This document shows, in pieces, positions 41,325 to 49,650 of a stretch of DNA of 64,000 nt; the first letter of the stretch is position 1, and each line of letters opens with the position of its first letter. The DNA comes from Verrucomicrobiia bacterium (GTDB lineage: Bacteria; Verrucomicrobiota; Verrucomicrobiia; Verrucomicrobiales; Akkermansiaceae), in assembly GCA_030431475.1 (NCBI GenBank), contig JAUIJD010000002.1, forward strand, positions 124,001 to 188,000. Direction: 5' to 3'. The notes under the pieces were generated by a model. That model was not told the DNA's origin and did not search any database. It saw only the letters and a program-made list of their open reading frames with translations. The position numbers were made by a program, and so were the translations under genes.

Positions 41325-42302
41325 ATGAAGAAGGCGATCGGATACGGAATGCTGGCTCTGGGCGTGGCGCTCGGGCCGCTGGTGGCGGAAGTGGAATGGC
41401 GGACCGACTTCGGGGCCGCCAAGGAAAGCGCCGCGCGGGAGAACAAGGACCTGCTGCTGGATTTCACCGGCACCGACTGGTGCGCATGGTGCATCCGGCT
41501 GAAGCGGGAGGTGTTCGAGCAACCGGAATTCGAGGCCTATGCCGCAAAGCACCTGGTGCTGGTCGAACTCGATTTCCCGCGGAAGCGGAAGCTGGCTCCG
41601 GAGCTGACCGAGCAGAACCGGCGATTGGCCGAGGAGATGGCGGTCAATGGTTACCCGACCGTGATGCTGTGCGACGCGGAGGGGCGGGCCTACGCCCGGA
41701 CCGGCTATCGGCCCGGGGGGGCGGAGCCCTACCTGGAGCATCTCAAGGAGCTGCGGACCATCCGCGAGCGACGGGACGAGGCCTTCGCGCGGGCGGCGGA
41801 GCTCGACGGCGTGGAGAAGGCGGGCGAGCTGATGAAGGCGCTGGCCTGCATGGATGCCGATCTGGCGGACCTGGCCTATCCGGAGGTGGTGGCGGAGATC
41901 CTGCGGCTGGATCCCGAGGACGTGCTCGGTTTGGCGGCGGCGCGGCGTGTGAAACGGGAACAGGAAGAGGCGGTGGCTGCGCGGGCCGAAGTCCTGAAGG
42001 CGTTCTTCACCGGGACGATCCGGCCGATGATCGAACGCGGGGCCTTCGCCGATCTGGACGGTGCGCTGTCGGAGTTCCTTGAGAAGCATCCGGATCTGCC
42101 CGAGGCCAACCGTCAGGTGCTGATCTACAACGTCGGTCTCGCGCGCTACCGGGCTGATGGGGATCACGAGGCCATGGGCGCGGTGATCGACCGCCTGGCG
42201 CGGGAGTTTCCCGAGAGCAGCTACGCGAAGCGTGGGGACGAGATGAAGCGACAACTGCGCAAGCACCTGGAGCGAACCCGCCCCGGGAACGCCGGGGAAT
42301 GA
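41325..42302 (+). CDS. Periplasmic thioredoxin-fold protein
   Basis: 325 residues. An N-terminal signal peptide (1-21) precedes a thioredoxin domain with the active site TDWCAWCIRLKREVF (Cys 51 and 54, WCAWC). The cis-Pro loop NGYPTVML follows near 111. The C-terminal 190 residues are helical, probably TPR-like. It starts 5 bp after the esterase stop, so the two are co-transcribed; its client proteins are unknown. It resembles the thiol-disulfide oxidoreductases often found with surface proteins in this phylum. Confidence 0.82.
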   Translation: MKKAIGYGMLALGVALGPLVAEVEWRTDFGAAKESAARENKDLLLDFTGTDWCAWCIRLKREVFEQPEFEAYAAKHLVLVELDFPRKRKLAPELTEQNRRLAEEMAVNGYPTVMLCDAEGRAYARTGYRPGGAEPYLEHLKELRTIRERRDEAFARAAELDGVEKAGELMKALACMDADLADLAYPEVVAEILRLDPEDVLGLAAARRVKREQEEAVAARAEVLKAFFTGTIRPMIERGAFADLDGALSEFLEKHPDLPEANRQVLIYNVGLARYRADGDHEAMGAVIDRLAREFPESSYAKRGDEMKRQLRKHLERTRPGNAGE

Positions 42303-42309
42303 AGCGGCC

Positions 42310-44637
42310 TCAGCGCCGCCGGCGCCGGAGGATGCCGAGCACCCCGATCAGGCCGAGAAGCGAGATCCTGGGCTCGGGGATGACGGAGACCGTGCCGGTG
42401 GAGAGAAAGCTGGAGGTGTCCCAGCTCAGACCCGGGTCGAGCGGGGCGAGCGAGTCGTCGAGAAGGAAGCTGCCGGTCGGGGTCCCCGCGGACCAATCGA
42501 CGAGGTCGAAGGTGTCCCCGTTGATGGGGTTGTAGCTGTTGAGCTGGAGGGCGAGCGTGCCGTTCATCGAGAAGCCGGTGAGGTCGGTGATCCGGTCAAA
42601 GGAGGCGAGGCTCTCGATCTCGAACGCCAGAACCCCGCCGGAATCGACGGTGAGCGTGTTGTTGATTCCGAGGGTGCCGACCGAGGTTCCCGGGGCGAGG
42701 CTGGCGCCGCTTTGGATGAGGGTCGAGCCGCCGATGGTGCCCGAACCGCCGAGCGTGGCGCCGGAGGCGACGGTGATCGCGCCGGTGGCGGCGCTCTGAT
42801 CGCCGTTGATGATGAGGGTGCCGGTATCGACCAGGGTCTGCCCGGTATAGGTGTTGTCGGCGGCCAGGATCAGTGTGGAACCGCTTTGCTTGCGAAAGTC
42901 TCCGGCGCCGCTGATCACACCCGTGCCGGTGTAGCTCGCGCCCGTCGAGCCGTTCCAGGCGAGCTCCGCACCGGAGCCGATCTCCATCGTGACGTCCGTG
43001 GTTTGCGACGAGTAGAAGAAGAAGCTGCCGGTGCCACCATCTTGAACGGTGATCTTGGAGCCGGTCGCTCCGACGGAACTCGCATTGGTGAAGCCGATGT
43101 CGCCATTCCCGGAGCCCGAGAAGTTCCAGGTGCGGACGGCTCCGGAGTTGTCGGCCTGGATGTTCATCCTGCCGCCGCCAGCCTTGGTGATGGTGCCGGT
43201 GCCCGCGAAGACGTTGGCCACGCTGAACTCGTTGGAGCGGTTGAACCTGAGTTCGGCGCCGGAATCGACGGTCACCGTGCCCGAGCCGAGGTTGCCCGTG
43301 GTGCCACCGTTGCCGACCTCGAGGGTCCCGCCCCCCACGAAGGTGTCCTGATAGCTGTGGGCCCCCGTCAGCGTCAGGGTGCCGGATCCGAGTTTCTCCA
43401 GGTCGATGCTCCGGGACGAGGTGTTGTTCTGGAGAATCCGCCCGTGATATTCGGTGTCGATGTCCTGATCGACGGAGATCGTCCGGTTGCCGCTGCCGCC
43501 ACCCCAGTCACTGCGGAAGTAGCCGTAGCCGCTGAGCGATGCGATGGTGAACTTGGGTTGGTTGCCGGCTCCGCCGTCGCCCCAGATATCCGAGAAGACG
43601 ATGTCGCCGCGATCGTTGAGCGAGGCACCCATGTCGAGGTGGAAACCGCCGGACTCGTTGTTGCCAAGGCGCAGCCAGTTTCCGGTGAACTGGTTGACGG
43701 CGCCGGAACCACCGCGCAGGCGGAGGACGCCGTCACCGGTGACCTTGGGAAACGGATTGTAGGTGGTGCTGCGGTCGATGATCAGTTCGGCACCACTGGC
43801 GATGGTGACAGCGCCGCTGCCGACGGTTCCCGTGGTTCCGCCCGCGCCGACCCGGAGGATGCCCGACTGGACGTTCGTGGCACCCGAGTAGGTGTTGTTC
43901 GACGTCAGGGTGACTTCGCCGGTTCCCTGCTGGATGAGCGCGCCGGTGCCGGTGACGACCGAATTCACCTCGATGTCGGCGCTTCCGCTGAATGCGACGC
44001 TGTCGTTGACCGTGATCGCGTTGTTGACCTTGAGGTAGTCGTAGCCGGCGTCCGCGGCATAGTTGAAGACGAGGTTGTTGCCGGAGACGGAACCGGTTCC
44101 GCTGACGTTGTCGATGTATCCGTTGCCGGCATCGGGCGTCACGGTGCCGAGTGCGACCGTTCCGCCGGCGGTCGTGCCGCCGAACTGAACGATCTGCGAG
44201 CCGGTATTGCCGAGGGTGAGGTTGAGGGACCCGAAATCGGCGATGCTGATGTCGCCGAGGTAGGACTGCATGTTGCCGGCGAAGATGAAGTCCTGCCCGA
44301 GGCCGGCGGTGGTCAGGGTGATGTCTCCCGAACCGGAGAAGGTGGTGGCGTCGGAAAAGGTGGTGACCGCCTCTCCCCAGCCGTTGTTCATCGTCATCTG
44401 CGTGACCACGATGTTCTCGTTCGTGTAGGTCTGGCTGCGGGCCCCGCTCGTCCCGAAATATCCGCCGGTGATGTTGAAATCGATGGTGTCGTAGGTCCCC
44501 GCGGGGGCCTGCGCCTGATTCATGGCGTTCTGGTTGCCCGAATAGGTGTAGGTCTGGGCGGGGAGGAGCGCCACTTGGACCAGGGCGGCCGCGCCGGCGA
44601 GCCAGGTCGGATGGTGGAGTCGTTCGAGATGGGCCAT
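42310..44637 (-). CDS. Autotransporter-associated beta-strand repeat protein with PEP-CTERM sorting signal
   Basis: 775 residues from the ATG at 44637. A signal peptide precedes beta-helix repeats (NTYSGATNVQSGILRVGAGG, AHSYQDTFVGGGTLEVGNGG, NTYTGQTLVDTGTLIINGDQ). The C-terminus VIPEPRISLLGLIGVLGILR-RRRR is a PEP-CTERM signal: a PEP motif, a hydrophobic helix and a basic tail. That signal is expected to be cleaved and anchored by an exosortase system. It converges with the thioredoxin gene, with only 7 bp between the stops. Confidence 0.87.
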   Translation of the reverse strand: MAHLERLHHPTWLAGAAALVQVALLPAQTYTYSGNQNAMNQAQAPAGTYDTIDFNITGGYFGTSGARSQTYTNENIVVTQMTMNNGWGEAVTTFSDATTFSGSGDITLTTAGLGQDFIFAGNMQSYLGDISIADFGSLNLTLGNTGSQIVQFGGTTAGGTVALGTVTPDAGNGYIDNVSGTGSVSGNNLVFNYAADAGYDYLKVNNAITVNDSVAFSGSADIEVNSVVTGTGALIQQGTGEVTLTSNNTYSGATNVQSGILRVGAGGTTGTVGSGAVTIASGAELIIDRSTTYNPFPKVTGDGVLRLRGGSGAVNQFTGNWLRLGNNESGGFHLDMGASLNDRGDIVFSDIWGDGGAGNQPKFTIASLSGYGYFRSDWGGGSGNRTISVDQDIDTEYHGRILQNNTSSRSIDLEKLGSGTLTLTGAHSYQDTFVGGGTLEVGNGGTTGNLGSGTVTVDSGAELRFNRSNEFSVANVFAGTGTITKAGGGRMNIQADNSGAVRTWNFSGSGNGDIGFTNASSVGATGSKITVQDGGTGSFFFYSSQTTDVTMEIGSGAELAWNGSTGASYTGTGVISGAGDFRKQSGSTLILAADNTYTGQTLVDTGTLIINGDQSAATGAITVASGATLGGSGTIGGSTLIQSGASLAPGTSVGTLGINNTLTVDSGGVLAFEIESLASFDRITDLTGFSMNGTLALQLNSYNPINGDTFDLVDWSAGTPTGSFLLDDSLAPLDPGLSWDTSSFLSTGTVSVIPEPRISLLGLIGVLGILRRRRR

Positions 44638-44725
44638 GATGAGGGAGATGGGGACGGGGACAGTTGAAACCCGACCCCGAAAGAACTCAAAAACCGCAGG
44701 GTGGATTTCTTTCCAATACCATCTT

Positions 44726-44747
44726 TCTGGTTGGTTGATCCGACCAG
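44726..44747. promoter_or_regulatory. Putative operator upstream of the beta-strand-repeat/PEP-CTERM gene
   Basis: A near-palindrome CTGGTTGG-N5-CCGACCAG (44728-44747) lies 91 bp upstream of the gene start. Its left part TCTGGTTGGTTGA is identical to 34168-34180 in front of the sialic acid operon. A related GGTTGG-N5-CCAACC is at 54130-54146 before the double esterase gene. Confidence 0.35.
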
Positions 44748-44855
44748 GTGAGTTTGGGAGCGGTGTCTCGGTTGTGGTGCCGACGGTGCACGCGCCCTCG
44801 AACGGACCATGATGGGGAAGCCCCGCGTGGGGAGAGTGGTGCGCGCGGTATTCAG

Positions 44856-47800
44856 CTACGGCAGGACCCGCAGCCGGAGGAAGGTCGGGGACGGGGTGCT
44901 GCCGAGGGTGTAGGTGTCGCGGGCGAGACCGTTGCCGAGATCGAGGGTGTCGAGGTCGGCGATGGGGGCGTCGAACCAGGCGAGCAGGTCGTGGGACGCC
45001 CGCAGGGTGGCGGCGAGGTCGGGAACCGGGTGCCGGCGGGTGACGCTGACCACGGGGGGCGATCCCGCGCTGAGCACCAGCGGCGGGTCGGCCGGGGTTT
45101 CGCCGGGCGAGAGACGGAAGTAGTAGTCGAGCAGCAGCGGCCGGCCGTCGCCGTCGGGGTCGGACTCGGGCGAGGTCGTCTGGTGACCCGACTCGCGCCG
45201 GAACTCGTCGAAACCGCCGGGCAGCACGCTGATTTCGGCGGCGCTGGCGTGATCGTCGCCGTTGACTTCCGAAAGCGAGGTGAAGCGGAAATAGCGGGCT
45301 TCCACCGCGGCGGCGAACTCGACCTCCTGCAGCACCGGGCTGTTGCGGATGTTGTCGAACTCGCCGCTGGCGACCTCGGTCCACGCGGTGCCGTCGGCGC
45401 TGACCTCGAAGCGGTAGGTGAGCACGACTCCGGCGAGGTTGTCGTTGCGGGGAAGGTAGGTGAAGCCGCGCAGCCAGCGGCTTTCCCCCATGTCGATGGC
45501 GAGGGGGTGCGGATGCGGGGTGGTGCCGCCGGAGTAGGCCGTGTGCCAGAGGGTGTCCGGGTTGTCGTCGATGGCGAGGGCGGCGGCTTCGCCGGGGGCT
45601 TCCTCGCTATCGACCGAGTGGACCTGCCAGCCGATCGGGGCGACGCCGGCGAAGAGCCGGCTGACGGTGAAGCTCGCCGAGGCACCGTCGTGGCTGATGG
45701 CGCGCACGGTGCCACCGAGCGGGAGGTCGATGGGGCCGGTGTAGAGCGGCGAGTCGGGGGTCGGATCGCTGCCGTCGGTGGTGAAGTGGACGGCGTTGCC
45801 ATTGGGGTCGGTGATGACGACCCGGCCGGCGGCGTCGCGGTCGGCGATGGTCGGCGAGGCGACCACATCGACCTGCTTGTGCAGGCTGATCTGGGCGAGG
45901 CTCGGTTCCAGGCGCGACTGGGTGATGCGGATGCGCAGCTGGTCGGTGGTGGTCTCGGGGACCTGGAGGATGCGCTTGTGGCCGACGGTGGTGGCGTTGC
46001 CGATCGGGCTCCAGCCGCTGCCCGTCCAGGCATCGACCGCGAAGGCCTCGATACGCTGGCTGCGGGTGGCGATGGCTTCCTGCAGCACCACGCGGTCGAA
46101 GGTGACCGGGGCGGGCAGGGCGAGGGTGAGGGTCGGGGTCGAGTTGCCGGCCTCGGGTTCCCACCAGCTGTCGAGGTCGCCGTCGAGGATGTTCGAGGCG
46201 GGCTGGCCGGCGAGGGACGAGTCGGTGGTCATCGTGCCGCCCGCCGCGAGGTCGGTGGCGTAGGTCTGCTCGATCACCGAAAACGCCTCCAGCAGCGGGG
46301 CGATCTGGTTGTCGGGAATGAGGCCGCGGGTGTCGGGCGAGAGGTTGAGCAGGAGGTTGGCGTTGCGGCCGACCGAGGCGTGGTAGATGTCGAGCAGCTG
46401 GCCGGTGGTCTTGACCGCGTGGGAGGCCTTCCAGAACCAGCCGGAGAGCACCTTGGTGTCGGCCTCGGCCGGGAACCAGGTGAGGGTCTTGCCGGCGGTG
46501 AGCTGCGAGCGGCTGCCGAGGTCGGTGGCGGTGGAACTCGAGAGCGGGGCGGGGATGACGCTCCACTCGGTTTCGCGGGCGTAGCCGGCTTCGTTTCCAA
46601 CCCAGCGGACGTCGGGGCCGCCGATCGCGATGCAGGCGTCGGGCTGGAGCGCGTAGATCATTTCATACCACTCCGGCTCGTTGTAGGTCTGGCCGGTGCC
46701 GGGCTTGGGGTTGGCACCGTCGAACCAGACCTCGGCGATGTCGCCGTATTCGGTGAGCAGTTCGTAGAGCTGGTTGAGGAAGTAGCGGTTGTAGTCGTCG
46801 ACGTCGTACTGGAAGGACCCGAAGCCCGGGGCCGGGGTGCGCCCCTGCGCCGGATTGCTGCCGAAGGTCGCCGGGTCGGTGGGGATGGTGGAGGTCTGCG
46901 TGGAACTACCATTTCCATAGTAGCCGGAGCCGTTGGCGTAGCTGAAGGGGGACTCGATCTGGTAGAGGTCGGCGGGCGAGAGATAGACGCCGAACTGGAT
47001 CCCCTCGGCCGCGCAGGCATCCGCGACGGCACGGACCACGTCGCCGGTGCCGCCGAGCCACGGGCTGGAGGCGACGTCGTGGGTGGTGTAGCGGCTCGGG
47101 TAGAGGCAGAAGCCCTCGTGGTGCTTGACGACCAGCATCAGCAGCTTGCCGCCGGCCTGCTTGATGACGTCGATCCACTGCGTGGCGTCGAAGGCGGTCG
47201 GGTTGAAGTCGGAGGGCGATTCGAAGCCGTTGCCCCACTCCGAACCGTTGAAAGTGTTGGGGCCGAAGTGGATGAAGAAAGTGTTCTCCAGCCGCTGCCA
47301 GTCGACCTGCTTGGGCTCGGGCAGCAGCTTGGCGGCCTTCTCGACCTTGGTCGCCTCGGAGTCGGAAGCTTCGAGGTAATGGGTGGTGGCATACTCGATG
47401 GGGGGCGTCGTGGCCGGCCCGGGGTCGCTGAAGAGCGCCTCGACCGTCAGGTCGTCGAGGCCGGTTTCGTCACTGCCCGCTTCGGCGTCGAAGGCGATCC
47501 ACAGCAGCTTGCCGGTGGTGGCGTCGCCGAGCGAGAGGTCGATGCTGAAAGCTTGGAGCTCGGGTCCGGTGGGGGAGGCGGAGAAGCCGAGCCCGGCGCC
47601 GGTGAAGTCCTTGTAGTCGAGCCGCTCGGCGCCGGGGAGGGTCGAGGGGTGCGTGCCGTCGGCGCCGGTGACGCCGGCGTCGGTCTGATAGACACTCACG
47701 CGGAACGGCCGGAACCCGCGCGGGGTGCCGGGGTGGCGGAGGATGGCGTTGCCGGAGACGCGCAGTCCGCCGTCGTTGTCGGTCCGCGGCCCGAGGAGCT

Positions 47801-48683
47801 GATAGATGAAGCCGCTTTCGGTCGAGAAGTTCAGGGTGTTTCCCTGACCGGAGGGATACTGCGCGGCGTTGTTCGGGGCGACGTTGACCCAGTCGTGGAA
47901 GTCGCTGTCGGACGACTCGAACCAGCCGTCCACCTCCTGTTCCTCGCCGGTGCCGGACTGGGCTTCGAAGTCACCGTTGACCAGGGCGAAGGCCGAGGGC
48001 TCGGGGAGGAGCAGGAAATCCTCCACCTGGACCGGGTCGGTGGAGGTGGCGAAGGACACGGCGGCGAGCTGGCCGTCGATGCCGCGGTTGTCGAAGCCGT
48101 TGCGGCCGAAGTAGCCGAAGCTGATGTTGGCGGCGTCGGGGACCGCATAGGCGTTGTTGTCCACGGTCCCGAAGGAGATGCCGTCGATGTAGGCGCTGAG
48201 GGCGCTGGCGGCGGCGTCCCAGACGAGCGCAAGGTGGACCGGGGTGCCGGCGGCGGGCAGGGCGGTGCTGACGCCGTCCCAGCTCGAGCCGTCCCAGTAG
48301 CCGGCCTCGAGGGCGGTACCGGCGTTGTTGATGCGGATGTCGGTGTCGCCCTGGATGTCGATGATGGTGAGCTGACCGCCGCCGAAAGTGTCGAAGGAAA
48401 CGATCGTCTCGGCCACCCAGTTGAGTCCGGTCAGGGTGCCGATCGAAGTCGGGTCGAAATGGAAGCCCTCGTGGTTTCCTCCGCCCGTGAGGTCGGCCTC
48501 GCCGGAGCCGACGGCCGGGTTTCCGAAGCCGGCGAAGCTGCCGGTGGCGTCGGATTCCCCGGCGCCGAGCGTGTAGGTCGTCCCACTGAGCGAACCGTCG
48601 AAGGCGACCTCGAGGTGGGGCGTGATGGAGGCGTGGACGGCGGTGAGGGCGGCAAGGAGCGGGAAGAGGGATCTGGAGATCAT
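44856..48683 (-). CDS. Secreted multidomain GH29 alpha-L-fucosidase
   Basis: 1275 residues from the ATG at 48683. A signal peptide precedes a LamG-like lectin module (about 18-225), a galactose-binding-like beta-sandwich (about 230-415), and a GH29 catalytic domain (about 420-790). The GH29 domain has VVKHHEGFCLYPSRYTTHD and the nucleophile Asp in AEVWFDGANPKP, also WYEMIYALQPDACI. Two F5/8 type C domains (about 815-945 and 1030-1150) flank a chitobiase-C-like segment (FTTDGSDPTPDSPLYTGPI). It removes alpha-L-fucose from glycans outside the cell. A terminator hairpin of the neighbouring gene lies upstream. Confidence 0.87.
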   Translation of the reverse strand: MISRSLFPLLAALTAVHASITPHLEVAFDGSLSGTTYTLGAGESDATGSFAGFGNPAVGSGEADLTGGGNHEGFHFDPTSIGTLTGLNWVAETIVSFDTFGGGQLTIIDIQGDTDIRINNAGTALEAGYWDGSSWDGVSTALPAAGTPVHLALVWDAAASALSAYIDGISFGTVDNNAYAVPDAANISFGYFGRNGFDNRGIDGQLAAVSFATSTDPVQVEDFLLLPEPSAFALVNGDFEAQSGTGEEQEVDGWFESSDSDFHDWVNVAPNNAAQYPSGQGNTLNFSTESGFIYQLLGPRTDNDGGLRVSGNAILRHPGTPRGFRPFRVSVYQTDAGVTGADGTHPSTLPGAERLDYKDFTGAGLGFSASPTGPELQAFSIDLSLGDATTGKLLWIAFDAEAGSDETGLDDLTVEALFSDPGPATTPPIEYATTHYLEASDSEATKVEKAAKLLPEPKQVDWQRLENTFFIHFGPNTFNGSEWGNGFESPSDFNPTAFDATQWIDVIKQAGGKLLMLVVKHHEGFCLYPSRYTTHDVASSPWLGGTGDVVRAVADACAAEGIQFGVYLSPADLYQIESPFSYANGSGYYGNGSSTQTSTIPTDPATFGSNPAQGRTPAPGFGSFQYDVDDYNRYFLNQLYELLTEYGDIAEVWFDGANPKPGTGQTYNEPEWYEMIYALQPDACIAIGGPDVRWVGNEAGYARETEWSVIPAPLSSSTATDLGSRSQLTAGKTLTWFPAEADTKVLSGWFWKASHAVKTTGQLLDIYHASVGRNANLLLNLSPDTRGLIPDNQIAPLLEAFSVIEQTYATDLAAGGTMTTDSSLAGQPASNILDGDLDSWWEPEAGNSTPTLTLALPAPVTFDRVVLQEAIATRSQRIEAFAVDAWTGSGWSPIGNATTVGHKRILQVPETTTDQLRIRITQSRLEPSLAQISLHKQVDVVASPTIADRDAAGRVVITDPNGNAVHFTTDGSDPTPDSPLYTGPIDLPLGGTVRAISHDGASASFTVSRLFAGVAPIGWQVHSVDSEEAPGEAAALAIDDNPDTLWHTAYSGGTTPHPHPLAIDMGESRWLRGFTYLPRNDNLAGVVLTYRFEVSADGTAWTEVASGEFDNIRNSPVLQEVEFAAAVEARYFRFTSLSEVNGDDHASAAEISVLPGGFDEFRRESGHQTTSPESDPDGDGRPLLLDYYFRLSPGETPADPPLVLSAGSPPVVSVTRRHPVPDLAATLRASHDLLAWFDAPIADLDTLDLGNGLARDTYTLGSTPSPTFLRLRVLP

Positions 48684-48746
48684 GGAGATGGACGGATGGA
48701 GCAGGGATCGCCCGCCGTGTCGAAAGGGGGCGGGCCTGGGGAAAGG

Positions 48747-48775
48747 GACCAGCCCGCCGCGCGGGCGGGCTGGTC
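48747..48775 (-). terminator. Strong hairpin after the LamG/PEP-CTERM gene
   Basis: A perfect 12-bp stem GACCAGCCCGCC (48747-48758) pairs with GGCGGGCTGGTC (48764-48775) around a 5-base loop. It lies 27 bp past the stop of the LamG/PEP-CTERM gene on the minus strand and is followed by CCCTTTCCCC. It separates that gene from the fucosidase gene. Confidence 0.65.
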
Positions 48776-48801
48776 GATAGGGCATTCATTCGGAGCGGAT
48801 C

Positions 48802-49557
48802 CTACCTCCTGCGGCGCAGGAAGAGGCCCATCCCTCCGAGCCCGAGCAGGGCGATCGCGGAGGGTTCCGGGACCTGGAAGTCCGTGGCGGCGTCGAAGCT
48901 TCCCGTAAAGGTCGAGAAGGCGACGGCGTCGAGCTGGCCGTCGATGCCGCGGTCGTCGAAGGTGGAACGACCGAAGTAGCCGAAGCTGACGTTGTTGGCA
49001 TCGGGCACCGCGAAGGCGTTGTTGTCCACGGTGGCGAACGAAACGCCGTCGAGATAGCCGGTGAGGCTGCTCGCGGCGGCATCCCACACGATGGCCAGAT
49101 GGACCGTCGTGCCGGTGGCCGACAGGGAGGTGGTCTGACTGCCATAGGTGCTGCCATCCCAGTATCCAGCTTCGAACGCCGTTCCGGCGTTGTTGATGCG
49201 GATGTCGGTGTCGCCCTGGACGTCGATCACGGTCAACTGACCGCCGCCGAAGGCGTCGAAGTTAACCAGGGCTTCCGCCACCCAGTTCAGGGTGGTGAGC
49301 GTGCCGATCGACGTCGGGTCGAAATCGAATCCCTGATGGGTTCCGCCTCCGGCGAGGTCAGCTTCTCCCGAGGCGACCGTCGGGCTGCCGAAGCCGCCGA
49401 AGGTGCCGGTGGTGTCGATTTCGCCGGCGCCCAAGGTGTAGGCGTTGCCGGCGATGCTGCCGTCGAAGTTGACCAGCAGTTGCGGGGTCACGGTGGCCGC
49501 CTGGCCGAGGCCCGTCAGGGCCACCAGGGCGAACAACGTGCTGTAGTTCGTCTTCAT
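48802..49557 (-). CDS. LamG-like lectin protein with PEP-CTERM signal
   Basis: 251 residues. Signal peptide (1-20), then one LamG/concanavalin A-like module (about 25-225, FDFDPTSIGTLTTLNWVAEA, GQLTVIDVQGDTDIRINNAG). The C-terminus VPEPSAIALLGLGGMGLFLRRRR is a PEP-CTERM signal. The LamG module closely resembles the N-terminal module of the fucosidase and part of the next gene, indicating recent duplication. Possibly it binds glycan at the cell surface; no enzyme site is seen. Confidence 0.82.
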   Translation of the reverse strand: MKTNYSTLFALVALTGLGQAATVTPQLLVNFDGSIAGNAYTLGAGEIDTTGTFGGFGSPTVASGEADLAGGGTHQGFDFDPTSIGTLTTLNWVAEALVNFDAFGGGQLTVIDVQGDTDIRINNAGTAFEAGYWDGSTYGSQTTSLSATGTTVHLAIVWDAAASSLTGYLDGVSFATVDNNAFAVPDANNVSFGYFGRSTFDDRGIDGQLDAVAFSTFTGSFDAATDFQVPEPSAIALLGLGGMGLFLRRRR

Positions 49558-49650
49558 GTGTAGGATTCGGTGATGTCGTTGGGGTTGGGGTTGTGTGTTT
49601 CCGGACGCCCGGGAAACGGTCCACCCGGACCGCGGGAGGCCGGGGGAGAT

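Noticed and set aside
36000-44600. Possible CRISPR array or DNA satellite because of many repeated words
   Set aside because: The repeats encode irregular beta-strand protein repeats in one open frame; there is no constant repeat/spacer spacing.
44748-48908. Very long open frame on the plus strand opposite the fucosidase gene
   Set aside because: Its translation is low-complexity (Gly/Ala/Arg/Val/Asp) with no domain, a high-GC antisense shadow of the GH29 gene on the minus strand, which has clear catalytic motifs.
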